NCBI GenBank assembly: GCA_913060665.1
Contig: CAJXUY010000006.1
Location: 62,001 to 126,000 of the forward strand
Source: an uncultured Oleiphilaceae bacterium
GTDB taxonomy: Bacteria > Pseudomonadota > Gammaproteobacteria > Pseudomonadales > Oleiphilaceae
DNA length: 64,000 bases
Direction: 5' to 3'
Below the pieces are notes generated by a model. That model saw only the letters and a program-made list of their open reading frames with translations, made no database searches and was not told where the DNA came from. Numbering within the stretch: position 1 is the first letter of the stretch; every line of letters begins with the position of its first letter. Below, in pieces: positions 53,501 to 63,395 of this stretch. A program made the translations under genes and the position numbers.

Positions 53501-54979
53501 GTGGTCATCAAACCTAAACTCATAGCAACACTGTCTGTTCTGACAATATGTATACTGATCACTTTTATCATCTTTAAAACCGATATATTCAACACAGAGC
53601 CCTCCTTTAATGGCACCTCTTCAGTTTACCCCCAAGAGCCTGACGTAACCGGTATTACACCGCCAGTGGTTCGAATAAACTCTATTCTAAAAAGAGGCAC
53701 CCTAAGAGTTGCTACCCGAAATGCCCCCACGACCTATTACCATGGTTCGTTAGGACCTAAGGGATTCGAGTATGATCTCGTTAAAGATTTTGCTAATTAT
53801 TTGGGCGTAGATCTGGAGATAGTGGTCTATGACAATATCGCAGATATACTCTCTGCCGTCAGCTCAGAAACGGTTGACCTAGCAGCAGCAGGCATCACAA
53901 AAACTAAAGCAAGACAGCAAATCTATCTCTTCGGTCCCTCATACCAGGATATAAAACAGCAGGTCATCTGTAATCGTCAAAATGGAGTGCCTAAAAAAAC
54001 TAGCGATCTTGCGAATAGGGATATACATGTCATATCACAAAGCAGCTACGTTGAAAGGCTTAAAGAGCTAGCCAAGGATAACCCGGAGCTGTCATGGACC
54101 GAGAATGACACGGCGTCTACTGAAGAGTTAATTCATGATGTTGCTGACGGTCAAATCGAGTGTGTCGTAAGTGATTCTAATATCGTTAAGCTAAACCAGC
54201 GATATTTTCCAAATATCAAAACAGGGGTTTCGATTACAGATAGTCAGCCACTAGCTTGGGCTTTAAATAAACAATCCACCACGTTAAAGCAGGTAATAGA
54301 TGACTGGTTTACCCAGTACAAATCGCTTGGCTTACTCACATCCTTAAAACACCACTATTATCAATATGTGCCTATTTTTGACTATGTCGATATCAGAGCG
54401 TTTCATCGCAGAATTGATGCTAGATTACCCAAATATAAGCCTGACTTCGAGCAGGCTGCAGACAAGTACGAATTAGATTGGTTATTGCTTGCGGCTCAAT
54501 CCTATCAAGAGTCACACTGGAACCCAAAAGCTAAAAGCCCAACAGGTGTGAGAGGTATGATGATGCTCACACTGCCCACAGCAAAACAAGTTGGTGTCAA
54601 AAGTAGACTCGATGCTAAACAAAGTATCAACGGTGGTGCACGTTATATGGCATCACTAATTGGTCGGCTACCCGAAGGTATACCTGACCATAGTCGTACC
54701 TGGTTTGGCCTTGCAGCTTATAATGTCGGAATGGGACACCTCTATGATGCACGAAACCTTGCAACCAAACTCGGAAAAAATCCTAACAGCTGGCACGATA
54801 TGCAAGAAGTCTTACCACTACTGGCCAAGAAAAAATACTACTCAAGATTACGATATGGCTATGCGAGGGGGTCAGAACCTGTTGAGTATGTAAAACGCAT
54901 ACGACATTATCGGGATATACTAGATAAGAAAGTGGAAAAAGAAGCCCTACAAGCAACAGATATATCTAGCATCCAATAA
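53501..54979 (+). CDS. mltF: Membrane-bound lytic transglycosylase MltF-like
   Basis: A periplasmic peptidoglycan lyase anchored by an N-terminal segment (LIATLSVLTICILITFIIF), with no lipobox. Residues about 60-300 form a solute-binding-like regulatory domain: LKRGTLRVATRNAPTTYYHG and VDLAAAGITKTKARQQIY. Residues about 320-460 are the SLT domain with catalytic glutamate in AQSYQESHWNPKAKSPTGVRG, then MMLTLPTAKQ and AAYNVGMGHL. It starts at GTG 53501, with a perfect AGGAGG 9 nt upstream. A strong terminator follows. E. coli MltF has a similar two-domain plan. Confidence 0.92.
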   Translation: MVIKPKLIATLSVLTICILITFIIFKTDIFNTEPSFNGTSSVYPQEPDVTGITPPVVRINSILKRGTLRVATRNAPTTYYHGSLGPKGFEYDLVKDFANYLGVDLEIVVYDNIADILSAVSSETVDLAAAGITKTKARQQIYLFGPSYQDIKQQVICNRQNGVPKKTSDLANRDIHVISQSSYVERLKELAKDNPELSWTENDTASTEELIHDVADGQIECVVSDSNIVKLNQRYFPNIKTGVSITDSQPLAWALNKQSTTLKQVIDDWFTQYKSLGLLTSLKHHYYQYVPIFDYVDIRAFHRRIDARLPKYKPDFEQAADKYELDWLLLAAQSYQESHWNPKAKSPTGVRGMMMLTLPTAKQVGVKSRLDAKQSINGGARYMASLIGRLPEGIPDHSRTWFGLAAYNVGMGHLYDARNLATKLGKNPNSWHDMQEVLPLLAKKKYYSRLRYGYARGSEPVEYVKRIRHYRDILDKKVEKEALQATDISSIQ

Positions 54980-55000
54980 AAAGGGGCCAATGGCCCCTTT
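54980..55000. terminator. Bidirectional terminator between mltF and the surface-protein gene
   Basis: AAAGGGGCC-AAT-GGCCCCTTT is a perfect 9-bp stem with a 3-nt loop immediately after the mltF stop. A and T runs flank it on both strands, so it can terminate both convergent genes. Confidence 0.88.
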
Positions 55001-55014
55001 GATACCTTTATTTA

Positions 55015-58000
55015 TTATCTAGCGAAGCGACAGATACGACTCAGGCCACCAAAGAGCATAACGAGTAATATAAACCAATCAGTGCTGCCCCCCCCCCCAC
55101 TACTTCCGCTAGCGGCTGTCTCTGCTTCCTCTTCCTCAGCCTCCACTTCAACAGGTTCTGGCTGAATAGCAATACCACCAGGGTCTTTAATAACACCATT
55201 AGCTATGCCATCCATATCATTTGGCCCACCATCTTCGATACTCAACTGTACGCATTCGGCGTATGCGTGTAGACCAAAGTTATACCATTCACTTCCGGCA
55301 GGTGGACAAACGCCATTCACTGATTTCGCTGATCCAATTCTATTAGTCGAATTCTCAACAAAATTTGACCAACCTGTTAACGGATTAAACTTTCTATAAA
55401 TGCCTCCTTTTGGTATCTCTGCGCTAAGTGGTATAACGATATCCACCGTCATTCCAGGAAAAGGCAAACCACTGACATCAAAATCATAATATCCGCCGAT
55501 ATTCTCAATTTCATCAATTAGGCTGTGCGTTGTTTTATCTGCCATGTAGGCTTCTATCTCTGCGAAATCAACCTGCCCATCACGACCATTTCCGGCTAAT
55601 GCGGTAGAACCTATACTTAATTTTAAGCCCGGAGAGGTTGAGAGCAAACCTACCAACCCTGCTCCGCCTCTTGCTGCTAGTTGATGACTTTCAGTGACTC
55701 GGTCAAACGCATTAGGAATTCCGTTATCGTCATCATCAAGCACTTCACTCTCAGATTTAACTTCCTCAATAACCTTAATATCTATTGACGTTTTTACCTG
55801 TAAATTTGGCGTACCATTGTCAGTTACCACAGCCTCTATCGTATAAATACCTTTTTCGAGCCCTAAAGGCTCAAACGACGCACTTTGAGAGTCTGCAGAG
55901 ATATTTACCACACCCAACTCAGCATCAAAGTTCCAGTCAACAATGTGAGTGTCTTGAGTATTCACATCACTCGTATTTACAGATACTGTTACCGTACCTT
56001 GCTCCATAGCCACAATACGGCTAATTCGACTGTTCTGCGTAGCGGTTATGTTTGAAATTGGGGCGATATTTTCCTCAACGATAGTAAACGTTATTTGATC
56101 CCTTACACCGGATATTGCATGAGTATAATTTTTAAGCACCAATACAATCGATTCCCTGCCTTCAGATAATGCATCATCAAAAGCAGTTAGTTTAAACGAT
56201 GCTTTTTTCCCCTCTGTGATAACGAGCTCTTTGGTACTGAGTTTAAAGTCTTTATCTTCTTGAGCGGTACTCGACCCGTCAATTTCAAGCTCTATCCTCA
56301 CAGGATAAACTGACGCTTCAAAGCTCAATAAAACATCAATCAAAACTTCTGTTCCTTCACCAACAAAACGATCCAGAGGTAGTTCTGCCATTGGTTTGTA
56401 GTTTTTTAAGGCCGGGTCAGTTCCATTTGTAATCTCTTCAAAGTCGCTATAACCATCAAAGTCAGAGTCTTTCATTAATGGATTGGTCTTAGCTAAGTAC
56501 TCTTCGAGGTTAGTTAAATCATCTTCATCCTTATCCTCAGCAGCATCAAGCGGGTTAAGTTTATTAAAGCCCTGCTCTACTTCCCAATGATCAACCATCC
56601 CATCTCCATCAGAGTCAACCAACAATGGATCCGAAACTACTTGAAAGTTAACCACCAACTCAGTTTTATTACCTGATTTGTCAGTAGCTGTTAACTCTAC
56701 TTTATAAAAAATTGGTTCGCTCACTTGGAAGTTAAGTTCATACCAAGGACCTTGCCAAACACCTTCAGGACCTAAAGTGAACAATTCATTGTCATATGAG
56801 TAACTCCTTTTATAGGCAATATTATCAACGCCGATATTATCTCTCGCACTGACCCACCAATTGATTTTTTGATATCTAGAAGGCTGCAATAAAACAGCAT
56901 TATTGAAAATTTCTGTAGAGATTGAAGGCGGAGTGGTATCCACTACTAACGTATTGATGAATTGCTTAACACCTTCCTGAACTAAAACAACGAAGTCTTT
57001 ATCCCCATCATTTTCAATATCACCTATCATGAAACTAGAGCCAAAATTCGGTAAACTAGTCACAATATCAATACCCTTACTTCCCGAAAATGGTTGCTCT
57101 TCACCGTCATTCAAAAACAGTTGGGCTGTAATGTTGCCACTACCGTTTGAACTCTTACTAAAGACGACTATATCAATCAGGTCATCCTTATTCATATCGA
57201 TAAGCTTAGCGAATATGGCATCCCTATCCTCTGACACAGGAAGTGCATCAGAGGTTAACTTATAAGTAGGCGGTTTATCATCATGATACTGAATCGTCAC
57301 AAGCGAATAGACACTTACTCCCTTGTTCTCAACGGTTACCACATCAAAATCACCATCACCATCAAGATCTCCAACCTGAATATCTTGCGTATCACCTACA
57401 TCAAACCATAATTTCTCGGTCTTATAAAATGGAGTCTCTGTACCATTATTAAAGTATAAAACCCCCTCTCTGTACCCTTTTGAAGTGGTGTTCACCACAA
57501 ACAAATCAAGCAATAAATCGTCATTAAAATCAATAATATCAAAACGAGACGTATTCATACTGTCAAGGCTAGTATCTACAGTTAGGTAATCTTTAGACGT
57601 AATAGCATTCGCGGTGGCATCTTTGAAAGGGTCAGCTGTACCGTTATTCAAATAATAGTAATTTGACTGTACCCCAGCATTCCCAGTGAGGATATCTATA
57701 TCACCGTCACCATTAATATCTCCAGCAGCAACACTGTTCGTTAAATTAGACTCACTACCAATATCAAGCCCAACCACATCCTTAAATGGCTCTGCTGAAC
57801 CGTTATTAATAAAAACCTTGTTAACGCCTCCTGATACCACCAAAACTAAATCTGGGTGATCATCTCCATCTATTTTAGCGACCAAACCACTAGCATAAAC
57901 CACGCCTTGGTCACCAAAGGGTGTGCCTATAACATCTTTAAATGGGTTTTCAGCCGTTTGACTGTTAATAAAGTATTGTCCCTGCCCGGTTGTTGGGAGA

Positions 58001-58203
58001 ATGATTAAATCAGGGAAGCTATCGCCATTAATATCATCAAAAATAAACGACGCATCCTCCACTTCCAATGGTATGCGGTCTTCGTTGACCGCATTGTCAT
58101 AAGAATCAACTAAGGAAAATAATGGCACTGACGCTAAAGAAGAGCTAGTAAACAAGGTCGCTAACACAAACAAGGTCGCTAAAAACCCTTTTTGGTATTT
58201 CAT
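55015..58203 (-). CDS. Large surface protein: FG-GAP/VCBS repeats, Calx-beta, GlyGly-CTERM
   Basis: A 1062-residue exported protein. A signal peptide (MKYQKGFLATLFVLATLFTS) precedes about seven FG-GAP/VCBS-like repeats to residue 430, each with a calcium-type DxDxDxxxD loop such as DINGDGDIDILTGNAG and DLDGDGDFDVV. Next come thrombospondin type 3-like repeats (DSDGDGMVDHWEVEQG, 530-600), a Calx-beta domain (about 605-720), a PKD/cadherin-like stretch, and a choice-of-anchor-U-like domain near 880-1000. The C-terminus SSGGGGSTDWFILLVML with a short basic end looks like a GlyGly-CTERM sorting signal. An 11-G run encodes the glycines. Ligand unknown; probably calcium-stabilised and outer-surface attached. 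Confidence 0.82.
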   Translation of the reverse strand: MKYQKGFLATLFVLATLFTSSSLASVPLFSLVDSYDNAVNEDRIPLEVEDASFIFDDINGDSFPDLIILPTTGQGQYFINSQTAENPFKDVIGTPFGDQGVVYASGLVAKIDGDDHPDLVLVVSGGVNKVFINNGSAEPFKDVVGLDIGSESNLTNSVAAGDINGDGDIDILTGNAGVQSNYYYLNNGTADPFKDATANAITSKDYLTVDTSLDSMNTSRFDIIDFNDDLLLDLFVVNTTSKGYREGVLYFNNGTETPFYKTEKLWFDVGDTQDIQVGDLDGDGDFDVVTVENKGVSVYSLVTIQYHDDKPPTYKLTSDALPVSEDRDAIFAKLIDMNKDDLIDIVVFSKSSNGSGNITAQLFLNDGEEQPFSGSKGIDIVTSLPNFGSSFMIGDIENDGDKDFVVLVQEGVKQFINTLVVDTTPPSISTEIFNNAVLLQPSRYQKINWWVSARDNIGVDNIAYKRSYSYDNELFTLGPEGVWQGPWYELNFQVSEPIFYKVELTATDKSGNKTELVVNFQVVSDPLLVDSDGDGMVDHWEVEQGFNKLNPLDAAEDKDEDDLTNLEEYLAKTNPLMKDSDFDGYSDFEEITNGTDPALKNYKPMAELPLDRFVGEGTEVLIDVLLSFEASVYPVRIELEIDGSSTAQEDKDFKLSTKELVITEGKKASFKLTAFDDALSEGRESIVLVLKNYTHAISGVRDQITFTIVEENIAPISNITATQNSRISRIVAMEQGTVTVSVNTSDVNTQDTHIVDWNFDAELGVVNISADSQSASFEPLGLEKGIYTIEAVVTDNGTPNLQVKTSIDIKVIEEVKSESEVLDDDDNGIPNAFDRVTESHQLAARGGAGLVGLLSTSPGLKLSIGSTALAGNGRDGQVDFAEIEAYMADKTTHSLIDEIENIGGYYDFDVSGLPFPGMTVDIVIPLSAEIPKGGIYRKFNPLTGWSNFVENSTNRIGSAKSVNGVCPPAGSEWYNFGLHAYAECVQLSIEDGGPNDMDGIANGVIKDPGGIAIQPEPVEVEAEEEEAETAASGSSGGGGSTDWFILLVMLFGGLSRICRFAR
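55088..55098 (-). repeat. G11 homopolymer at the surface protein's sorting signal
   Basis: Eleven consecutive G on the coding strand encode the glycines just before the hydrophobic C-terminal segment. Gain or loss of one G moves the last 28 residues out of frame. In one alternative frame the end becomes ALIGLYYSLCSLVA and a stop, without the basic tail. Long G runs slip readily, so this is a candidate phase-variation site. Confidence 0.6.
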
Positions 58204-58498
58204 GGGTAAAGCCTTAGTCTAATATTTGGTGAGAATATATAGATTGTAACGATATGTTACCTAGATTAATGAGAGGGAGTTCATAGTAATCTTCTTATAC
58301 CGTTGATAACAAAGTAGTTAACATTTTTGAAAGATTTCTAGTAGATACAAAAACACAAGTACAGCCTTACTCATTCTTTCAATAACACCACAACAAAAGA
58401 GTACAATTGTGCTCTGAACGATACAAAAAACTATTCATTTTCTGTTATGATTGCAGCGAATTACTCAACACTGCTCAAACTGTTTGTCGGAATACGTT
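58204..58498. other. Divergent promoter region
   Basis: About 295 AT-rich bases between the divergent surface-protein and desaturase genes. No gene, strong hairpin or repeated operator was seen. It must contain both promoters, but I cannot place them with confidence. Confidence 0.4.
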
Positions 58499-59617
58499 AT
58501 GAAGAAGCCCAATATTATTTGGATAAATGTACTGATCTTTTCAATCACGGGGTTGATCGCATTAGTTGGTGTGCCTTGGTATGGGATCGTTCATGGCTAT
58601 GACGGCTATCATTTGCTTGCCACGGTACTTTGTATTGGCTATTGCGGTATGTCGATCACCGCCGGCTACCACCGGCTCTGGTCTCACCATGCCTATGAAA
58701 CCAACATCGTCATTCGTGTACTTTATGCCATAGGCGGGGCCTTCGCACTACAGAATAGCGCTTTACACTGGTCGTCTGACCACCGAATACATCACCGTTA
58801 TGTTGACAATAATGAAAAAGACCCCTACTCAGCCAAAAAAGGATTCTGGTACTCACATATCGGCTGGATGTTAAGAGAGTATCAGCGCGAACGCTATGAT
58901 GATTACACAAATGTGCCTGACTTGAAGCGTGACCCTGTCGTTATGTGGCAGCACCGTAATTACCTATGGTTATCCGCGGTAACCAATTTTGGAATACCAT
59001 TGGCGATAGGCTTCTGGCATGGAGATGTCTGGGGTATGTTGTTAACGGTTGGCGTGCTGCGCTTGGTCATATCTCATCATGTTACGTTCTTTATTAACTC
59101 CTTGGCACACCTTTGGGGCCGACAGCCTTATAGTGACAAGAATACGGCTAAAGATAATGCGCTCATAGCCTATTTTACCTTCGGTGAGGGTTATCACAAC
59201 TATCATCACAGCTTCCAGTTTGATTATCGTAACGGCATACGCTGGTGGCAGTTTGACCCGACTAAATGGCTTATTTGGAGCCTAGATAAAGCCGGATTAG
59301 CGGGGAACTTACGTACTTGCGGAAGTGATCGTATTGAAAAAGCAAAAGCCCAAATGCTTTTACAGAAGGCAAATGAGGGGCTAAGTAAGCTACCCAATGC
59401 CGATGAAATAAGCGATATGTTACACGCTGAATACGAGCACCTTATTGAGAATATCAACAAAGCCTATGAAGCACGAAAAGCATGGTTGGAGATGAAAAAG
59501 AATGACTTGATAGAAGCCTGTGATAAGTCAGATGCCATGAAGCAATATAAAGAGCTTAGGTTAAACCTTCAGCAGCAACGTGATCGGTGGCATAGTCTTG
59601 TGGCGCAGTACGCCTAA
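58499..59617 (+). CDS. Fatty acid desaturase, delta-9 acyl-CoA type, with C-terminal helix
   Basis: A 372-residue membrane di-iron desaturase. The histidine boxes are GYHRLWSHHAY (HRLWSHH), HRIHHRYVD (HxxHH) and GEGYHNYHHSFQFDY (HxxHH), with four membrane segments, as in bacterial stearoyl-CoA-type delta-9 desaturases. It introduces a cis double bond, probably into palmitoyl or stearoyl chains. Residues after about 280 (RIEKAKAQMLLQKANEGLS to the end) form a charged coiled-coil extension absent from short homologues. The ATG at 58499 (KKPNIIWIN) is preferred over an upstream in-frame ATG. It converges on glmS. Confidence 0.92.
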   Translation: MKKPNIIWINVLIFSITGLIALVGVPWYGIVHGYDGYHLLATVLCIGYCGMSITAGYHRLWSHHAYETNIVIRVLYAIGGAFALQNSALHWSSDHRIHHRYVDNNEKDPYSAKKGFWYSHIGWMLREYQRERYDDYTNVPDLKRDPVVMWQHRNYLWLSAVTNFGIPLAIGFWHGDVWGMLLTVGVLRLVISHHVTFFINSLAHLWGRQPYSDKNTAKDNALIAYFTFGEGYHNYHHSFQFDYRNGIRWWQFDPTKWLIWSLDKAGLAGNLRTCGSDRIEKAKAQMLLQKANEGLSKLPNADEISDMLHAEYEHLIENINKAYEARKAWLEMKKNDLIEACDKSDAMKQYKELRLNLQQQRDRWHSLVAQYA

Positions 59618-59683
59618 AAAGACTTCTTATCTTTGCCAGAGCTCAAACCCTAGGTTTAGCCGTTTATCCATATAGCCATAATA

Positions 59684-59718
59684 GATGATCTCTCGAATCA
59701 CCTTTTCGAGAGATCATC
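59684..59718. terminator. Long perfect stem-loop between desaturase and glmS
   Basis: GATGATCTCTCGAA / TTCGAGAGATCATC is a perfect 14-bp inverted repeat with a 7-nt loop, located between convergent genes. It lacks a clear uridine run on either strand. It may be a bidirectional terminator, an RNA 3'-end protector or a protein-binding site. Confidence 0.55.
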
Positions 59719-59829
59719 GTAATATTCGAGTAAATATGACTTTTAACTTATCCCGATTTCATTTAACAGGAAGATATTAATCACGTCAGTTCCTGTCAAT
59801 ACGAACTCATTAGATAAGTAAGCACTTAC

Positions 59830-61662
59830 CTACTCCACAGTTACTGATTTTGCGAGATTTCTAGGCTGATCAACATCAGTACCCTTAATCAAAGCAACGT
59901 GGTAACTGAGCAACTGAAGAGGTACGGTGTACAAAATAGGTGCGACGATTTTATCGCACTGGGGGACATCTAATACCTTCATCGTCTCATCACTTTTGAA
60001 GTGGGCACCGCTATCTGCAAATACATACATCAAACCACCACGGGCTCTTACTTCTTCTACATTTGAGTGTAGTTTTTCAAGCAATTCGTTGTTTGGTGCA
60101 ACCACGATAACCGGCATATCAGCATCAATAAGCGCGAGTGGGCCATGTTTTAGCTCACCAGCTGCATAGGCTTCTGCATGAATATAGGAGATCTCTTTGA
60201 GCTTCAAGGCGCCTTCCATCGCGATGGGGTATTGATCGCCTCGACCTAGAAACAAGCTATGGTGCTTATCGGCAAAACCTTCAGCAAGCGTTTTAATTTC
60301 ATCGTCCATATTAAGTGCTTGTTCGATTTTAGCAGGCAACGATAGTAATGCAGTAACGATATTGGCTTCTGTATCCTCACCCATTTTGTTGTACTTACCA
60401 ATAGCTGCCACAAGCAACAACAGGCCTGTTAACTGAACCGTAAAGGCCTTGGTTGACGCAACCCCTATCTCTGCCCCTGCATTCATCATATAAGCAAGGT
60501 CTGACTCACGTACCATCGAAGAACCGGGCACGTTGCATATCGTTAAGCTCGATTTGAAACCTAGCTCTTTAGCAAGCCTTAGAGCTGCTAGTGTATCTGC
60601 GGTTTCACCAGATTGAGAGATCGTTACTAGCAACGCATTTGGATGAACAACCGGCTTTCTATAGCGAAATTCAGACGCTATTTCGACATTACATGATATA
60701 CCTGCTATTTCTTCGAACCAGTAGCGTGCAGTCATACCTGCATTGTAACTGGTACCACACGCAATGATCTGGACGTGCTTGATGCCTTTAAGTATATCGT
60801 CTGCTTTCTCACCGAACGTCTCAAGTGAAACCTTACCTGCTACAATTCGATCTTTTAATGTGTTTTTAAGTGCAATGGGTTGCTCATAGATCTCTTTCAG
60901 CATGTAGTGCTTAAAAGGCCCTTTGTCCCCTGCATCATGTGAGATATCAGACTCATTTATCTGGCGCTCAACCTGTTTTCCGCTAGCATTATAGATAGTC
61001 ACGCCCTGTCGAGTCAGTTCAGCTATATCACCTTCTTCAAGAAATGCAAAACTGCGAGTAACAGGTAATAATGCCAATTGGTCAGATGCCAGAAAGTTTT
61101 CGCCTAGCCCGTAACCTATCACCAGAGGACTTCCTGAACGTGCGGCTATGAGACGGTCTGTATCTGTTTTATCCATCACGACCGCTCCATAGGCGCCTTC
61201 CAGTTGCTTAATAGTTGCCTGAAATGCCGCTAGCAAAGAGTCGTGTCTAGTTAATTCGAAATGAACTAGGTGAACTATTACTTCGGTATCAGTATCTGAC
61301 GTAAACTCATACCCCTTTTTAATTAACATTTCACGCAATACATGGTGGTTCTCAATAATACCGTTATGGACCACGGCGATTCGGTCACCAGATGTATGGG
61401 GGTGTGCATTTAATTCATTGGGCTCACCATGAGTAGCCCAACGAGTGTGGGCGATGCCGGTACCTCCTGTACAAGGCGACTGCTCCAGTGCATCAGCTAA
61501 AGATTGAACCTTACCGACTCTACGTACACGATTAAAATCGCCATCTTTTGTTAACAGTGCGACGCCTGCAGAATCATAGCCTCTATATTCGAGTCTCTTC
61601 AGTCCTTCTACTAGAATTTCTGCCACATCCCTTTGTGCCACTGCACCTACGATTCCACACAT
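59830..61662 (-). CDS. glmS: Glucosamine-fructose-6-phosphate aminotransferase (isomerizing)
   Basis: Makes glucosamine-6-phosphate from fructose-6-phosphate and glutamine, the entry to cell-wall amino sugars. The N-terminus [20 protein letters not shown] has the catalytic Cys2. Then come [31 protein letters not shown] and HNGIIENH. The C-terminal double SIS domain has [15 protein letters not shown] and [17 protein letters not shown], and ends LAKSVTVE. Length 610 is exact for the family. It follows glmU across a repeat element. No glmS riboswitch-like sequence was noticed. Confidence 0.97.
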   Translation of the reverse strand: MCGIVGAVAQRDVAEILVEGLKRLEYRGYDSAGVALLTKDGDFNRVRRVGKVQSLADALEQSPCTGGTGIAHTRWATHGEPNELNAHPHTSGDRIAVVHNGIIENHHVLREMLIKKGYEFTSDTDTEVIVHLVHFELTRHDSLLAAFQATIKQLEGAYGAVVMDKTDTDRLIAARSGSPLVIGYGLGENFLASDQLALLPVTRSFAFLEEGDIAELTRQGVTIYNASGKQVERQINESDISHDAGDKGPFKHYMLKEIYEQPIALKNTLKDRIVAGKVSLETFGEKADDILKGIKHVQIIACGTSYNAGMTARYWFEEIAGISCNVEIASEFRYRKPVVHPNALLVTISQSGETADTLAALRLAKELGFKSSLTICNVPGSSMVRESDLAYMMNAGAEIGVASTKAFTVQLTGLLLLVAAIGKYNKMGEDTEANIVTALLSLPAKIEQALNMDDEIKTLAEGFADKHHSLFLGRGDQYPIAMEGALKLKEISYIHAEAYAAGELKHGPLALIDADMPVIVVAPNNELLEKLHSNVEEVRARGGLMYVFADSGAHFKSDETMKVLDVPQCDKIVAPILYTVPLQLLSYHVALIKGTDVDQPRNLAKSVTVE

Positions 61663-61677
61663 TTTACTGTTCCTGAT

Positions 61678-61766
61678 ATAGGGTGCGCTTGCGCACCGTT
61701 TGTTTCTTTACATCAATTTTTGAGCTTGAGTAACCAACACATGCCTTGGTGCACAGCGCACACTAT
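61678..61766. repeat. Inverted-repeat element at the glmU-glmS junction (copy 2)
   Basis: The left arm ATAGGGTGCGCTTGCGCACC (61678-61697) is identical to the left arm of the element in cobN. The right arm (61748-61766) is a diverged complement ending in ACTAT. The 89-bp element fills most of the glmU-glmS gap, and the glmU stop codon (TAG, complement of 61763-61765) lies within its right arm. The interior differs from copy 1. Confidence 0.72.
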
Positions 61767-63142
61767 AGGTTATTTTTAACCGGACGCTGCCAGTTATCCA
61801 TATTGCGTTGTTTACCACGAGCAACCGCAAGCTGATCTGCATCGACCTCTTTGGTAACGGTAGAACCAGCGCCAATAGTGGCTTTTTTGCCAATTCTTAC
61901 TGGCGCAACTAATGAACTATTTGATCCCACAAACACATCATCATCAATTTCGGTTTTGAACTTATTAACACCATCATAATTACAAGTAATAGTGCCTGCC
62001 CCCACATTTACATTAGTACCTAAAACAGCATCGCCAACATAGCTCAGATGATTGATTTTACTACCCTCACCTACGATCGCTTTTTTGGTTTCAACAAAAT
62101 TTCCGACTTTAGTATTGTTGGCTAATTGTGTTCCAGGGCGCAATCTTGCGAATGGGCCAATATTTGCACTTTGGCCTACCACACTATCTTCTACAATGGA
62201 GTTAGCGTTGATGGTAGTGTTTTCGCCGATTTTAGAGTTTTTGATAATACAGTTTGGACCAACCAGAACCCCTTCTGCTAGTTCTACATCACCTTCAAAA
62301 ACAACATTTACATCGATAAAGACGTCTTTTCCAATCGTGACATTACCACGAACATCTAATCTCGCAGGGTCAATAAGCGTCGCACCTTCAGTCATTAGCC
62401 TCTCGGCTTCCCTCGCTTGATACCAACGCTCTAAAGTAGCTAATTGAATACGGTTATTGACCCCCTGTACTTCTTCTTCACACGCAGGATTGGCGACTGC
62501 AACTTCCATTTTGTCGCTTACTGCCATCGCAATAATATCAGTGAGATAGTATTCACCTTGAGCGTTTGAATTTGATAACTTGGGTAACCACTCTTTTAGT
62601 TTAGATGCTGGAGCCGCAAGAATACCTGTATTGATTTCATTGATTGCCAGTTGTTGAGGCGTTGCATCTTTGTGTTCGACAATTGCCTGAACAAAACCTG
62701 AGGAGTCTCGAACAATACGTCCGTAACTAGACGGGTCATTTAGATTAACGGTCAATAGAGCGATACTTTTCTCACTGACATGACTTAATAATGCGGATAG
62801 TGTTGTAGTATTGGTAAGCGGTACATCACCGTACAAAATAAGAACGGTTACATCATCCGGTACATTGGGCAACGCTTGAGCAACTGCGTGCCCAGTGCCT
62901 AACTGCTGCTCCTGTTTGGACCAGTGAATAGTATTGGATGTCTCAATATTTTCAAATGACTCACGAACGAGTTCAGCGCCATGCCCAATAACAATATGAG
63001 TACCTTCTGCACCAAGCGTATCGGAATTTTCAACAACATGGTGTAATAATGATTTACCAGCAAGCGGGTGTAATACTTTTGGAAGGTTAGATTTCATGCG
63101 CGAGCCTTGTCCGGCTGCAAGTATAACTACATGAACACTCAT
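61763..63142 (-). CDS. glmU: Bifunctional GlcNAc-1-P uridyltransferase / GlcN-1-P acetyltransferase
   Basis: Produces UDP-GlcNAc from glucosamine-1-phosphate in two steps. The N-terminal nucleotidyltransferase has VVILAAGQGSRMKSNLPKVL with the lysine of the KVLHPLAGK motif, and LYGDVPL. The C-terminal left-handed beta-helix acetyltransferase has hexapeptide repeats, for example IGENTTINANSIVEDSVVGQ, and ends in WQRPVK, the usual terminus. The stop codon is supplied by the repeat element. Length 459 is normal. It is the gene between atpC and glmS on the same strand. Confidence 0.97.
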   Translation of the reverse strand: MSVHVVILAAGQGSRMKSNLPKVLHPLAGKSLLHHVVENSDTLGAEGTHIVIGHGAELVRESFENIETSNTIHWSKQEQQLGTGHAVAQALPNVPDDVTVLILYGDVPLTNTTTLSALLSHVSEKSIALLTVNLNDPSSYGRIVRDSSGFVQAIVEHKDATPQQLAINEINTGILAAPASKLKEWLPKLSNSNAQGEYYLTDIIAMAVSDKMEVAVANPACEEEVQGVNNRIQLATLERWYQAREAERLMTEGATLIDPARLDVRGNVTIGKDVFIDVNVVFEGDVELAEGVLVGPNCIIKNSKIGENTTINANSIVEDSVVGQSANIGPFARLRPGTQLANNTKVGNFVETKKAIVGEGSKINHLSYVGDAVLGTNVNVGAGTITCNYDGVNKFKTEIDDDVFVGSNSSLVAPVRIGKKATIGAGSTVTKEVDADQLAVARGKQRNMDNWQRPVKNNL

Positions 63143-63321
63143 TGCGGTGTTTCCTTACTGTGTTAATTGGCTACTAAATAATATAACTGCATTATACGTT
63201 ATAGTAGATAAATTATCGGATCTTCGTATTTAATATAAACGGAATGATTGGGTAATATTGAGGGAAAAGTGTGAAAGGTTGTTAAATCGAATTATTAATT
63301 CCTCTTTAACCCATCAAAACC

Positions 63322-63352
63322 AAAAAAGGGCGACTATAAAGTCACCCTTTTT
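63322..63352 (-). terminator. Rho-independent terminator of the atp operon
   Basis: On the minus strand AAAAAGGGTGAC-TTTATA-GTCGCCCTTTTTT forms a 12-bp stem with one mismatch and a uridine-rich end, 44-74 nt after the atpC stop. It separates the ATP synthase operon from glmU. Confidence 0.88.
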
Positions 63353-63395
63353 GAGATAAATTACTAATTAACAGTAAAGCAATAATACCCTACTA

